From JAVBQG01 sp031549185 (lineage in GTDB: Bacteria; Synergistota; Synergistia; Synergistales; Synergistaceae), in NCBI GenBank assembly GCA_031549185.1, contig JAVBQG010000053.1, positions 1 to 25,159 on the forward strand: a stretch of DNA of 25,159 nt, read 5' to 3'. The notes beneath the pieces were generated by a model. That model was not told where the DNA came from. It did no database searches and saw only the letters and a list, made by a program, of their open reading frames with translations. The position numbers and the translations under genes are program-made. Of the stretch, positions 1 through 6,711 are shown piece after piece; positions within the stretch are counted from its first letter, which is position 1, and every line of letters starts with the position of its first letter.

Positions 1-228
1 GTCCACCGTCTCACCACCGAGAATCTGCATGGTCACAAGGCTTTTCGCGTAAATGCTGTCCGTGTACTTCACGCCGGCATTTGCCCTCCGCGCACCGACG
101 TACTGGTCGATTGCGTCGTCGATACCGAACTTCCTGAAAACCTCATCGACCAAAAGCGCGCCACCCAAAGGGCTGTACGTCGGAACCTTGTCATTTTTGT
201 CCTGGAATTTTACGTCGGGTTGAGTCAT
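1..228 (-). CDS. Transposase N-terminus, IS1380/IS4-type DDE family (partial)
   Basis: An uninterrupted frame of 76 codons starts with ATG at 228 and runs off the left edge. An AGGTG-type ribosome binding site lies about 8 bases upstream. The translation has a short polar leader, then a GGALLVDEVFRKFGIDDAID stretch, then a YTDSIYAKSL...ILGGETVD stretch. The pattern of an N-terminal helical region, a 'Y-[ST]-D' motif and a 'GGE-x-V-D' motif is typical of the start of IS1380-like and related IS4-superfamily transposases. The catalytic DDE residues would lie further downstream, outside the window. The family is assigned from memory of these motifs, so the exact IS family is uncertain, but a transposase next to a cut gene is a consistent reading. 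Confidence 0.55.
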   Translation of the reverse strand, partial: MTQPDVKFQDKNDKVPTYSPLGGALLVDEVFRKFGIDDAIDQYVGARRANAGVKYTDSIYAKSLVTMQILGGETVD

Positions 229-325
229 AATAATCGCACCTCGCTGGTGAAAGATGGTGTCTTCTCAAACAACATCTTATCACGCTGCTCGCGCAGTTTC
301 AGCGAGGTCTTGCTTGATTTGAGGT
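1..325 (-). mobile_element. Left-edge IS1380-like insertion element, 5' part only
   Basis: The window begins inside a transposase gene read leftwards. Its upstream end abuts an hsdR gene whose protein similarity stops abruptly near position 335. The exact element boundary is not resolved: a candidate terminal repeat beginning CCT on the minus strand could start at 324 or 307. The sequence between the transposase start (228) and the hsdR remnant has no recognisable gene. The orientation places the 5' end of the transposase next to hsdR, so the rest of the element and any target-site duplication partner lie outside the window. Confidence 0.6.
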
Positions 326-502
326 GGAGATTGGGGCCGGGAGCGCCGGGTTGACCTGCGCCAGCCCGGCCGCGAGCACATCCTCGTGCAGGGGAGAGCG
401 ATAGTCGCGCTCGACGTCGGGGCCGTAGTAATGGGTGTACCCGAGCTGCTCGCGAAACAGCTCGACGATGGCGGATTCGTAGTTGGCTTCGGTGAAGGAC
501 AT
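299..502 (-). pseudogene. hsdR: Type I restriction endonuclease subunit R, N-terminal fragment
   Basis: The first residues (MSFTEANYESAIVELF, then LGYTHYYGPDVERDY) are a near-perfect match to the conserved N-terminus of HsdR, the ATP-dependent translocase and nuclease of type I restriction systems, normally about 1000 residues. Similarity ends around residue 55 (VNPALP); the remaining residues are unrelated and end at a stop at 299. The start at 502 is supported by a GAGAGGA ribosome binding site. The gene follows the small membrane protein gene by 20 bases and is the last gene of the hsdM operon. No nuclease or helicase motor domain remains here, so restriction activity should be absent unless the 3' part persists beyond the insertion and is somehow expressed, or another copy exists. 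Confidence 0.85.
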
Positions 503-522
503 TCTATATATCCTCTCTGTAA

Positions 523-1074
523 TTATGCTTTATTCTTTTGTTTTAAATCAGCGATTTGCATTTTAGTTAATTCTAGTTGTAGTTTTCTATGTTCAAGATC
601 GCTATAATCTTCTCGATCCACAAGAGTTGCATAGTATTGCAAGGATTTGAGTTGTAAGTCCTTAAACTTTTTTTCATTTTCTATATCGGCAGACATGGAA
701 TCAGGAAGATAGTATTCCCTGAAATTATCCCATGAAATATTTTTGTAGCTCAAATTTTTCGCCATTTCTTCAAGAAGTTTCAAATAGCCATCTCTTATGT
801 CGGTGCCTGTGCTTTTTGAGTCGCGTAAAATGCTCCTATAGGCACGATAGGCATTTATGACGCCATCACATTTGTAGAAAACAACTTCCACTAAATTTAA
901 TGCCTTTACTTTTTCGTTTGTCACAAGAGCAAAGCCTGTTGTTACAAGCGTCTGGAAAAGACCCATTTTGTCATTCCTTTTTTTGGTCTTTGCATCGAGT
1001 GTCTTTGTTAAGGCAACTGCAATTACTGCAGAGACAATAACAGCTATGATAGAAATCCAATCTTTCAGCTCCAT
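523..1074 (-). CDS. Small membrane-anchored protein in the R-M operon (DUF6680-like)
   Basis: The product is 183 residues with one N-terminal membrane segment (roughly residues 4-24, WISIIAVIVSAVIAVAL) followed by a positively charged stop-transfer sequence (KTKKRND) and a mostly helical cytoplasmic region. A longer in-frame start exists at 1158, but the ATG at 1074 has an excellent AAGGAGG site 9 bases upstream and begins at the membrane segment. The gene lies 2 bases after the hsdS stop and 20 bases before the hsdR start, so it is translated as part of the operon. It resembles DUF6680-type proteins as I recall them; no enzymatic motif is visible. The region is clearly AT-richer than hsdM, suggesting separate acquisition. 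A role in defence is inferred only from position. Confidence 0.75.
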   Translation of the reverse strand: MELKDWISIIAVIVSAVIAVALTKTLDAKTKKRNDKMGLFQTLVTTGFALVTNEKVKALNLVEVVFYKCDGVINAYRAYRSILRDSKSTGTDIRDGYLKLLEEMAKNLSYKNISWDNFREYYLPDSMSADIENEKKFKDLQLKSLQYYATLVDREDYSDLEHRKLQLELTKMQIADLKQKNKA

Positions 1075-1076
1075 TC

Positions 1077-2849
1077 TCAAATTTCCTCCTTCATTTGTAT
1101 GCGTCTCTCGCCGTTCATAAGTTTGGGGAGAAGGGTGTCGCGAAGGGTGAAAAGGCACTTATTTTCTTTGCTCTTCTTGGTCAAGGAGTTTAGCATTGGT
1201 TTGATTATTTGCAGCCATACCGTTTGTATATTTAGAGGTGGTACCAGAACAATAATTTTTTTCAAGTGCGAAGAAGGGCGAGCAATCGACGGTACTCCGG
1301 TTTGGCTAGCATTTGCCAGTAGCTTAGCTTGCCCTTCTCGGGTATGAAAGAAATAATTTATATACTCTGGCAAAACCTTGTTTCTGTCGCACCTAAGATA
1401 AAATTGGCGTTGAGAAATTATGTAGCGAGAATATTCGCAATCATACGGAATCATGGCAACTTGGCCTATATTTCCAGCATGAGTGAATACTATATCTCCT
1501 GCAGATACAATGGAATTTGATAATTTATTAGCATGTTCTTCAGTGATGAAATTATAACTTTGTTCGCTGAGCAAAAGCCCACGAAGGTGATTTCCACTGA
1601 TTATTGGCACGCCATTCCTTACGAAGGTTTCGACTTTGATATTGGAACCGAAAGGTCCCATTGCTACTTTGTTTGCAAAGCTTTCAACTGCTTGATCCCT
1701 CCACCCCTTCGGTATCAACCCCAGCTCGCTTTCCACCATCTCGCCGCCGCTGGATTTGTAGGGGTTGCCGTTTTCGTCGGGGAACTCGAAATCGATGAAC
1801 CAGCGCTTGAAGATCGCCTGCGCGATCTCTTCGAGCGTCTTGTTCATGCTGTTGTTCAACTCGATTTTGTCGTCGAGACAGGAGAGAGTAGCCGCGATGG
1901 CGTGCTGCTCGGGGAGAGGAGGCAGAAGAACATTCAAGGCGTTAAAATCGGTTTTACTCGTAGAAGGGATAGCAGAACCGCTATCCATGGCGTTTATGTT
2001 TTGAGTAAGTAATTGATAATACGCCCATTTCATATCAAAGATACCGCTAAGTTTAGGTTGCAGGTAAAAAGCAGTGTCAATCACCCAAAATGGCGACTTG
2101 CTATAGTGTATACCACGATAAGCCCCTTTTCTTCCAACTATGACGCCTTCGTTATTGCATATAGTTTTATCGGTATATCCTATTTGTCCATTGGTACCGA
2201 ATACAGGAATTGAAGAAAAATCTGAAGGGGAATGATCTCTTAGCGATTTTCCATAAAATAAATTAGCAATCTCACCCCAGTTAGTCGCTTTCCAGTCTTC
2301 AGGCAAGCTGTAGTTCATTGCTTTTTTATTCTCTTCACCATGATGATTCTCCCACTCCAGCTTCTTTTGCACCCTCCTGATACTCTCCAGATACGGCCGC
2401 TCCGCCGGGCTGGGGTTGTCCTCCGTCTTTCCGAGGTGCTTGGCGTGCTCGCGCTCGGCTTTTTCCATCGCCGGTTTGTGGTTGACGATGTCGGAGCTCC
2501 TGCAAGCTTCTCCGAGCGTTGTCTCTATCCATTCGTGGGGTAGAGAATTATCTGGTTTGTAAACCGTTTCATACCCCGCATCGATAACCTCCCTAAACTC
2601 GTCCGATACGGCGTGATAGTCCAGCACGTCGACCCTGTAGGGCAGATCGGATTCCTCGAACGCGTCGCGCAGCGCGCCCAGCGTCGCCAGCGACAGCTTG
2701 CTCTGCCCGACGATGGCGAGATCGAGATCGGACCTGTCGGTGTTCGTCTTTTTATAGCGTGAGCCGAACGCGCGCACCTCGCTGCCCGGCGCGTGCTCGC
2801 GCAGGATGCCGAGAATCATTTCAAGCTCTTTCGGAGACACGGCGATCAA
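1077..2849 (-). CDS. hsdS: MntA-like nucleotidyltransferase fused to type I specificity subunit HsdS
   Basis: The 590-residue protein has two parts. Residues 1-100 are a minimal nucleotidyltransferase domain with the GS motif at 29-30, the D-x-D metal pair at 41 and 43 (SDLDLAIVG) and a third acidic residue at about 74 (YRVDVLD); all catalytic positions look intact. From about 182 onward it is a normal two-TRD HsdS: TRD1 begins with LPEDWKATNWGE, the central conserved region is about 306-375 (LPPLPEQHAIAATL, then LDDKIELNN), TRD2 begins near LGLIPKGW at 377, and the C-terminus ends LPKLMNGE. HsdS normally directs DNA sequence recognition for HsdM and HsdR; MntA-type enzymes adenylylate and silence HEPN toxins. 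The start overlaps the HEPN gene stop by 4 bases (ATGA). An internal Met178 (2318) lacks a good ribosome site, so the fusion is probably translated whole. Confidence 0.9.
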   Translation of the reverse strand: MIAVSPKELEMILGILREHAPGSEVRAFGSRYKKTNTDRSDLDLAIVGQSKLSLATLGALRDAFEESDLPYRVDVLDYHAVSDEFREVIDAGYETVYKPDNSLPHEWIETTLGEACRSSDIVNHKPAMEKAEREHAKHLGKTEDNPSPAERPYLESIRRVQKKLEWENHHGEENKKAMNYSLPEDWKATNWGEIANLFYGKSLRDHSPSDFSSIPVFGTNGQIGYTDKTICNNEGVIVGRKGAYRGIHYSKSPFWVIDTAFYLQPKLSGIFDMKWAYYQLLTQNINAMDSGSAIPSTSKTDFNALNVLLPPLPEQHAIAATLSCLDDKIELNNSMNKTLEEIAQAIFKRWFIDFEFPDENGNPYKSSGGEMVESELGLIPKGWRDQAVESFANKVAMGPFGSNIKVETFVRNGVPIISGNHLRGLLLSEQSYNFITEEHANKLSNSIVSAGDIVFTHAGNIGQVAMIPYDCEYSRYIISQRQFYLRCDRNKVLPEYINYFFHTREGQAKLLANASQTGVPSIARPSSHLKKIIVLVPPLNIQTVWLQIIKPMLNSLTKKSKENKCLFTLRDTLLPKLMNGERRIQMKEEI

Positions 2850-3277
2850 AGCTGTCCCTCCAGGCGAGACAGAAAGCGTTCCGCATACGGCAGAAAGGCG
2901 ACCGCTTTCTCAAACACATCCAGCGCGACCTTGCGGTTGTACATGTGAGACGTCTGATTCCTGGCCTCGTGAAAAACCATCCAGGCGTCGAAATCGTCGA
3001 TCAGATAGTTTTCACGCGACAGACGGAACAGATGCTTGCGCGTGATGCCCTGGATCGCCTCGGGGTTTGTGTTTTCTTTCAGCCAACGGCGCATAAAGAC
3101 CCAGCAGAGTTCATAGGTGAACTCGAAATTCTGCACGACGCCGGCCTGCACGGTCTCTATCTCGTCGGGGTCCGCTCCCGCGGCAACCAGCCTGTCGTAG
3201 ACTGCCAGGCTTCGCCTGAGGGACGCAACCGCGTTTCTCAAGCTCCCGATCTTCAGCTCCCTTTCACCGGATTGCAT
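2846..3277 (-). CDS. hepT: HEPN-domain protein, HepT/HI0074-like (nucleotidyltransferase partner)
   Basis: This 143-residue, all-helical protein matches the HI0074-type family of nucleotidyltransferase substrate-binding proteins, now grouped with HEPN ribonuclease toxins. The hallmark R-x4-H-x-Y motif is present at residues 106-113 (RNQTSHMY). In studied MntA-HepT pairs R and H form the RNase site, and the tyrosine is the residue that the nucleotidyltransferase modifies with AMP. The C-terminal helix (VFEKAVAFLPYAERFL) is also typical. The start lies inside the 3' end of hsdM (14-base overlap) and the stop overlaps the start of the fused nucleotidyltransferase-HsdS by 4 bases, so the three are translationally coupled. 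Toxicity and modification are family knowledge, not shown by this sequence. Confidence 0.85.
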   Translation of the reverse strand: MQSGERELKIGSLRNAVASLRRSLAVYDRLVAAGADPDEIETVQAGVVQNFEFTYELCWVFMRRWLKENTNPEAIQGITRKHLFRLSRENYLIDDFDAWMVFHEARNQTSHMYNRKVALDVFEKAVAFLPYAERFLSRLEGQL

Positions 3278-4775
3278 ATCCGATCCCTCCCAGGCGGTCT
3301 TTGATCTCCTGTTCCAGCCGGTGGCTCTCCTCGAACATGCCGGAGAGCTCGTTCGTCAGGCGGGCCATCTTCTCCTCGAAAGGCTCGCCGTCGTCCTCGG
3401 CCTCCGGGATGCCGACGTAGCGGCCGGGGGTGAGGATGTAGTCCTGCTTGGCGATCTCCTCGGTTGTCTTGACGGCACAGAAGCCCTTGACGTCCTCGTA
3501 GCCCTCGCTCTTCTGAAAGGCGTGGACGGTGCCCGCGATCTTGGCGATGTCGTCGTCCGTCAACTCGCGCAGGCTGCGCGTCGCCATGTAGCCGATGTTG
3601 CGCGCGTCGATGAACAGCGTCTTGCCGGGCTGCTTTTTGCCACGCGCCAGAAACCAGAGCGAGACGGGGATCTGCGTGGTGTAGAAGAGCTGCGGGGGCA
3701 TCGAGACGATGCACTCGACGAGGTCGTCCTCGACGATCTTGCGGCGGATGTCGCCCTCGCCGCCGCTCTGCGAGGAGAGCGAGCCGTTGGCGAGCACGAG
3801 GCCGATCTTGCCGCCCGTCGGCGCGAGGTGGTGGATCATGTGCTGCATCCACGCGAAGTTGGCGTTGCCCGCCGGCGGGATGCCGTACTTCCAGCGCTTG
3901 TCGTCGCGCAGTTTGTCCGCCCCCCAGTCGGACATGTTGAAGGGCGGGTTGGCCATGATGAAATCGGCCTTGAGCGTGGGGTGGCAGTCGTCGAAGAAGG
4001 TGTCGGCGTTGTAGCGGCCGAGGTCGGCCTCGATGCCGCGGATGGCGAGGTTCATCGTGCACATCTTCCACGTGGTGGCGTTGGAGTCCTGTCCGAAGAT
4101 GGAGATGTCGTTGCGGTTGCCGTGGTGGTTTTCGATGAATTTCGCCGACTGCACGAACATGCCGCCGCTGCCGCAGCAGGGGTCGTAGACCCTGCCGCCG
4201 TAGGGTTCGAGCACCTCGACGATGGTGCGGACGACGCAGGCTGGGGTGTAGAACTCGCCCGCCAGCTTGCCCTCCTGCTCGGCAAATCTGGAGAGGCAGT
4301 ACTCGTAGGCGCGGCCGAGAATGTCCTTCTTCGCTCCGTTCTTGACGGTCGCCAGGTTGGTGAACTTGTCGACGACGTTGCCGAGGCGCCGTTTGTCGAG
4401 CTCGGGGCGCGAGAAATTTCTCGGCAGCACGCCTTTGAGGCGCTTGTTGTTCTTTTCGATCTCCAGCATAGCGTTGTCGATGGTCTGCCCAATCGTCGGG
4501 TTGTGCGCGTCCGCTGCGATGACATCCCATCTTGCCTGCTCGGGGAGGAAGAATATCCCCTGGCTGAGGTATTCGTCGGAGTCCTCCTCGAACCCCTCTC
4601 CCTCGGCGACGAGTTCCGCGTGCCGATCCATGAAGCGATCGGAGACGTACTTCAGGAAGATGAGCCCGAGGATGACCTGTTTGTATTCCGAGGCGTCGAT
4701 GTTGCCGCGCAGGGAGTCGGCGGCGCTCCACAGTTCTCTTTCAAAGCCCACGTCGGCGCTGTTGACTTCAGCCAT
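3264..4775 (-). CDS. hsdM: Type I DNA adenine methyltransferase subunit HsdM
   Basis: The 503-residue protein has the full N6-adenine methyltransferase layout: an N-terminal helical domain (about 10-150) that contacts HsdS, the FYTP motif at 165-168, the AdoMet-binding motif I (DPCCGSGGMF) at 188-197 and the catalytic NPPF at 276-279. It methylates adenine in the host recognition sequence using AdoMet, with specificity from HsdS. The length is normal for the family. The ATG at 4775 has an AAAGGGG ribosome site. It is the first gene of the operon and has a recognisable promoter upstream. Its tail ends in a charged helical region (residues about 470-495) typical of HsdM. No defect is seen, so the methyltransferase probably remains functional although hsdR is broken. 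Confidence 0.95.
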   Translation of the reverse strand: MAEVNSADVGFERELWSAADSLRGNIDASEYKQVILGLIFLKYVSDRFMDRHAELVAEGEGFEEDSDEYLSQGIFFLPEQARWDVIAADAHNPTIGQTIDNAMLEIEKNNKRLKGVLPRNFSRPELDKRRLGNVVDKFTNLATVKNGAKKDILGRAYEYCLSRFAEQEGKLAGEFYTPACVVRTIVEVLEPYGGRVYDPCCGSGGMFVQSAKFIENHHGNRNDISIFGQDSNATTWKMCTMNLAIRGIEADLGRYNADTFFDDCHPTLKADFIMANPPFNMSDWGADKLRDDKRWKYGIPPAGNANFAWMQHMIHHLAPTGGKIGLVLANGSLSSQSGGEGDIRRKIVEDDLVECIVSMPPQLFYTTQIPVSLWFLARGKKQPGKTLFIDARNIGYMATRSLRELTDDDIAKIAGTVHAFQKSEGYEDVKGFCAVKTTEEIAKQDYILTPGRYVGIPEAEDDGEPFEEKMARLTNELSGMFEESHRLEQEIKDRLGGIGYAIR

Positions 4776-4834
4776 TGCGATTGCCCCTTTGTCTCTCGTC
4801 CGGTTTTCCCGACGAGGAAATCTCTATGGCTGAA

Positions 4835-4864
4835 ATTGTAGCCTTAACGGCCCGGAACGTCCAA
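4835..4864 (-). promoter_or_regulatory. Probable sigma-70-type promoter of the hsdM operon
   Basis: On the minus strand, TTGGAC (4864-4859) is followed after 18 bases by TACAAT (4840-4835). The start of hsdM lies about 60 bases downstream. There is no other good promoter candidate between hsdM and the upstream deaminase gene. Confidence 0.6.
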
Positions 4865-4881
4865 TCGATTTTATACCCGCC

Positions 4882-5457
4882 CTACGTCAGCACCATCCTC
4901 TTCTCCCCGTTCTGATAGGTCGCGGACAGTTCGGCGTAGGCCGACTTGATTCGTTCGAGGCGCTCCTCGGCTTCCTCCTGGTCGGGGATCTCTTTGGCCA
5001 TGTCGTAGATCGAGCGCCACTTGAAGTAGTGGTTCTCCGGCGTCGGCTCCTTGCAGCCGAAGAGCTCGCGGATCATGCGGCGGTCGTGGGGGATGTTGAA
5101 GTCGGCCTCGGTGTCCTCGTAGCCGAAGAGGTAGTAGATCTCGCGGAAGCCGGCCCAGGCGAGGGACGCGGCGCACATGCAGCAGGGCTGGTGGGTCGAG
5201 AGGAAGACGCAGTCCGCGGCGTCGGGGTGCCCCTGCTTCTCGTAGAACATCTTGATCGTGTAGACCTCGCCGTGCCAGAGTGGCGAGTAGGCCTCGTGGT
5301 TCGTCTCCGCCAGCACCAGCGAGAGGTCGCTGCGCCGCAGCACCGCCGCACCGAAGACCTTGCTGCCGGTCACCACCTCCGCCCGCGTCTTGGGCACCAC
5401 GTCGTACTCGATCACGTCCAGCAGCCTGTCGAACAGTTTGACCTTCTCGATCTGCAT
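4882..5457 (-). CDS. Zinc-dependent nucleoside/nucleotide deaminase family protein
   Basis: The product of 191 residues carries the cytidine-deaminase-fold zinc signature: H62-G-E64 (one zinc ligand and the proton-shuttling glutamate) and P-C-x-x-C at 91-95 (PCCMC, the other two ligands). These enzymes hydrolytically remove an amino group from cytosine-, adenine- or guanine-type bases. The first position of the signature reads HGE rather than the HAE of TadA and many guanine deaminases, and the substrate cannot be deduced. A longer open frame begins at 5508, but the ATG at 5457 has an AAGGAAGGTG ribosome site and the promoter -10 lies at 5485-5480, so the longer start would precede transcription. 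It is a single-gene unit between hsdM and the opine dehydrogenase terminator. Confidence 0.85.
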   Translation of the reverse strand: MQIEKVKLFDRLLDVIEYDVVPKTRAEVVTGSKVFGAAVLRRSDLSLVLAETNHEAYSPLWHGEVYTIKMFYEKQGHPDAADCVFLSTHQPCCMCAASLAWAGFREIYYLFGYEDTEADFNIPHDRRMIRELFGCKEPTPENHYFKWRSIYDMAKEIPDQEEAEERLERIKSAYAELSATYQNGEKRMVLT

Positions 5458-5479
5458 TGCGATCACCTTCCTTGCCGGC

Positions 5480-5508
5480 AGTATACCCGTGCCCGGCCGT
5501 TTCTTCAA
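5480..5508 (-). promoter_or_regulatory. Sigma-70-type promoter of the deaminase gene
   Basis: Minus-strand TTGAAG (5508-5503), a 17-base spacer and TATACT (5485-5480) form a good promoter about 25 bases before the deaminase ATG at 5457. It lies just beyond the terminator hairpin of the upstream operon, which supports an independent transcription unit. Confidence 0.65.
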
Positions 5509-5512
5509 ACGG

Positions 5513-5545
5513 AAAACGCCCGGAGAGCTGCGTATCCCGGGCGTT
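5513..5545 (-). terminator. Rho-independent terminator after the opine dehydrogenase operon
   Basis: A 9-bp perfect inverted repeat (AACGCCCGG at 5515-5523 with CCGGGCGTT at 5537-5545) is followed on the minus strand by TTTT at 5516-5513. It lies about 60 bases downstream of the stop of the opine dehydrogenase-like gene (5605). Confidence 0.75.
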
Positions 5546-5604
5546 TCAGGGGTGGTGCGTATGCAGAAGCGGCTGCGGCCGCTTTCGTCATTCTGTGACG
5601 ATCT

Positions 5605-6699
5605 TCAGCCGATGATGATCTTTCGCGCCTCGCCGACCGAGAGGCCCGCCATGCCCATGGCCGCGAGTCCGCGACCCATCTGCCGGTAGGGGGTGTCGTT
5701 CGCGACTTCGGCGAGTTGCGCGATCGAGTCGATCGTCGGGGTCGGGACCCCGGCGGCTCTGCCCATCTCCGAGACCGGCACGAGCAGAAACGGCACGTCC
5801 TCGGAGAGGTAGCGGTAGTTCATGGCCGTCGGCGAGTCGGGGCCATGGTTGCCGTAGACCGGGTGGTTCGAGAAGATCTCGTAGAGGTTCTTGTACTTCG
5901 AGCGGTCGAGCGAGTAGTTGGCGATCGCGTCGTCGAACTCCGGGATCAGCTTGCACCCCCACGCCTCTCCGACGGCGAGGCGCTCGCGGTCCATGGCCTC
6001 CATGACGCGGCAGACGGAGGGCGTCATGCCGTCGTTGTAAAAACGAAAGCGGTCGCAGAACTCGATCCGACCCGCGTTCATGATCATCGTCGGGCAGTGC
6101 AGGATCATGTTCGTGTTGGCGAGCGCCACCGAGAGCACGTCGGGCAGCGGCATCAACTCGATCGGGAAGGCCGGTTTCAGCGAGGCGATCAGAGCCTCCG
6201 TGTTCTTCGCCGGGATGGCGGAGATCCACATGCTCGGTTTGAGCCCGAATACGAGGCAGCTCTTGTCCGGTTGCAGGCGCGTCGCGTAGGGGATGGTGTC
6301 GCTCTCGCCGACGAGCACGCCGTCTGCGATGCCCCGTTTTTTCAGGCGCATATAGAGGGAGACGGAGCCGAAGTTGCCCGGCATGATCAGGAAGCTTTGC
6401 CCCTCGCGGGCGAAGGGCGCGATGTGATCGAAGGCGCTCTCCTGCGCGTACGAGGGCATGACGCAGTAGACGATCTCCGCGTCCCTCATCGCCAGGGCGG
6501 CGTCGGTGGTGACGCGCGCGATTCGCGCCGTGTCATCGATGACGCCGGTGAGGCGGAAGCGGTTGTCGTTCGCCCGCAGGTATTCCAAGCCCTGTTCGAA
6601 GGCCGGGTTCTCCCATAGCGTCACCTCGTGTCCGCGCAGCGAGAGGTCTCCCGCGAGCGCATGCGCGCCGTTTCCGGCGCCGAGTACGGTGACTTTCAT
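5605..6699 (-). CDS. Opine/octopine dehydrogenase-like NAD(P)-binding oxidoreductase
   Basis: The 364-residue protein begins with a Rossmann nucleotide-binding motif (VTVLGAGNGAHALAGDLSLRG; GAGNGA at 7-12) and has a C-terminal helical domain of the octopine dehydrogenase type, with the conserved LHCPTMIMNAGRIE and NYRYLSEDVPFLLVP stretches. Family members reductively join an amino acid and a 2-oxo acid to give an opine, or run the reverse oxidation. A GTG codon at 6708 could also start, but the ATG at 6699 has a GGGGGTG ribosome site at proper spacing. The gene starts just after the transporter stop (6712), so it is the third gene of an ornithine cyclodeaminase-like / transporter operon. The amino acid and keto acid partners are unknown; 2-oxo acid or imine reduction in amino acid catabolism is a reasonable inference. 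Confidence 0.85.
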   Translation of the reverse strand: MKVTVLGAGNGAHALAGDLSLRGHEVTLWENPAFEQGLEYLRANDNRFRLTGVIDDTARIARVTTDAALAMRDAEIVYCVMPSYAQESAFDHIAPFAREGQSFLIMPGNFGSVSLYMRLKKRGIADGVLVGESDTIPYATRLQPDKSCLVFGLKPSMWISAIPAKNTEALIASLKPAFPIELMPLPDVLSVALANTNMILHCPTMIMNAGRIEFCDRFRFYNDGMTPSVCRVMEAMDRERLAVGEAWGCKLIPEFDDAIANYSLDRSKYKNLYEIFSNHPVYGNHGPDSPTAMNYRYLSEDVPFLLVPVSEMGRAAGVPTPTIDSIAQLAEVANDTPYRQMGRGLAAMGMAGLSVGEARKIIIG

Positions 6700-6711
6700 C
6701 TCGCGCACCCC

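Noticed and set aside
225..335. Short frame ending in ATGA overlap with the transposase start, suggesting a two-gene element
   Set aside because: Only about 34 codons beyond hsdR-derived sequence, no recognisable domain and no start; probably chance.
1075..1158. Longer start for the small membrane protein (28 additional residues)
   Set aside because: It would overlap hsdS, lacks a good ribosome site, and the AAGGAGG at 1074 fits the shorter start.
3321..4841. A 506-codon plus-strand frame opposite hsdM
   Set aside because: hsdM shows all expected motifs on the minus strand; the opposite frame has low-complexity valine/aspartate/arginine composition and no domain.
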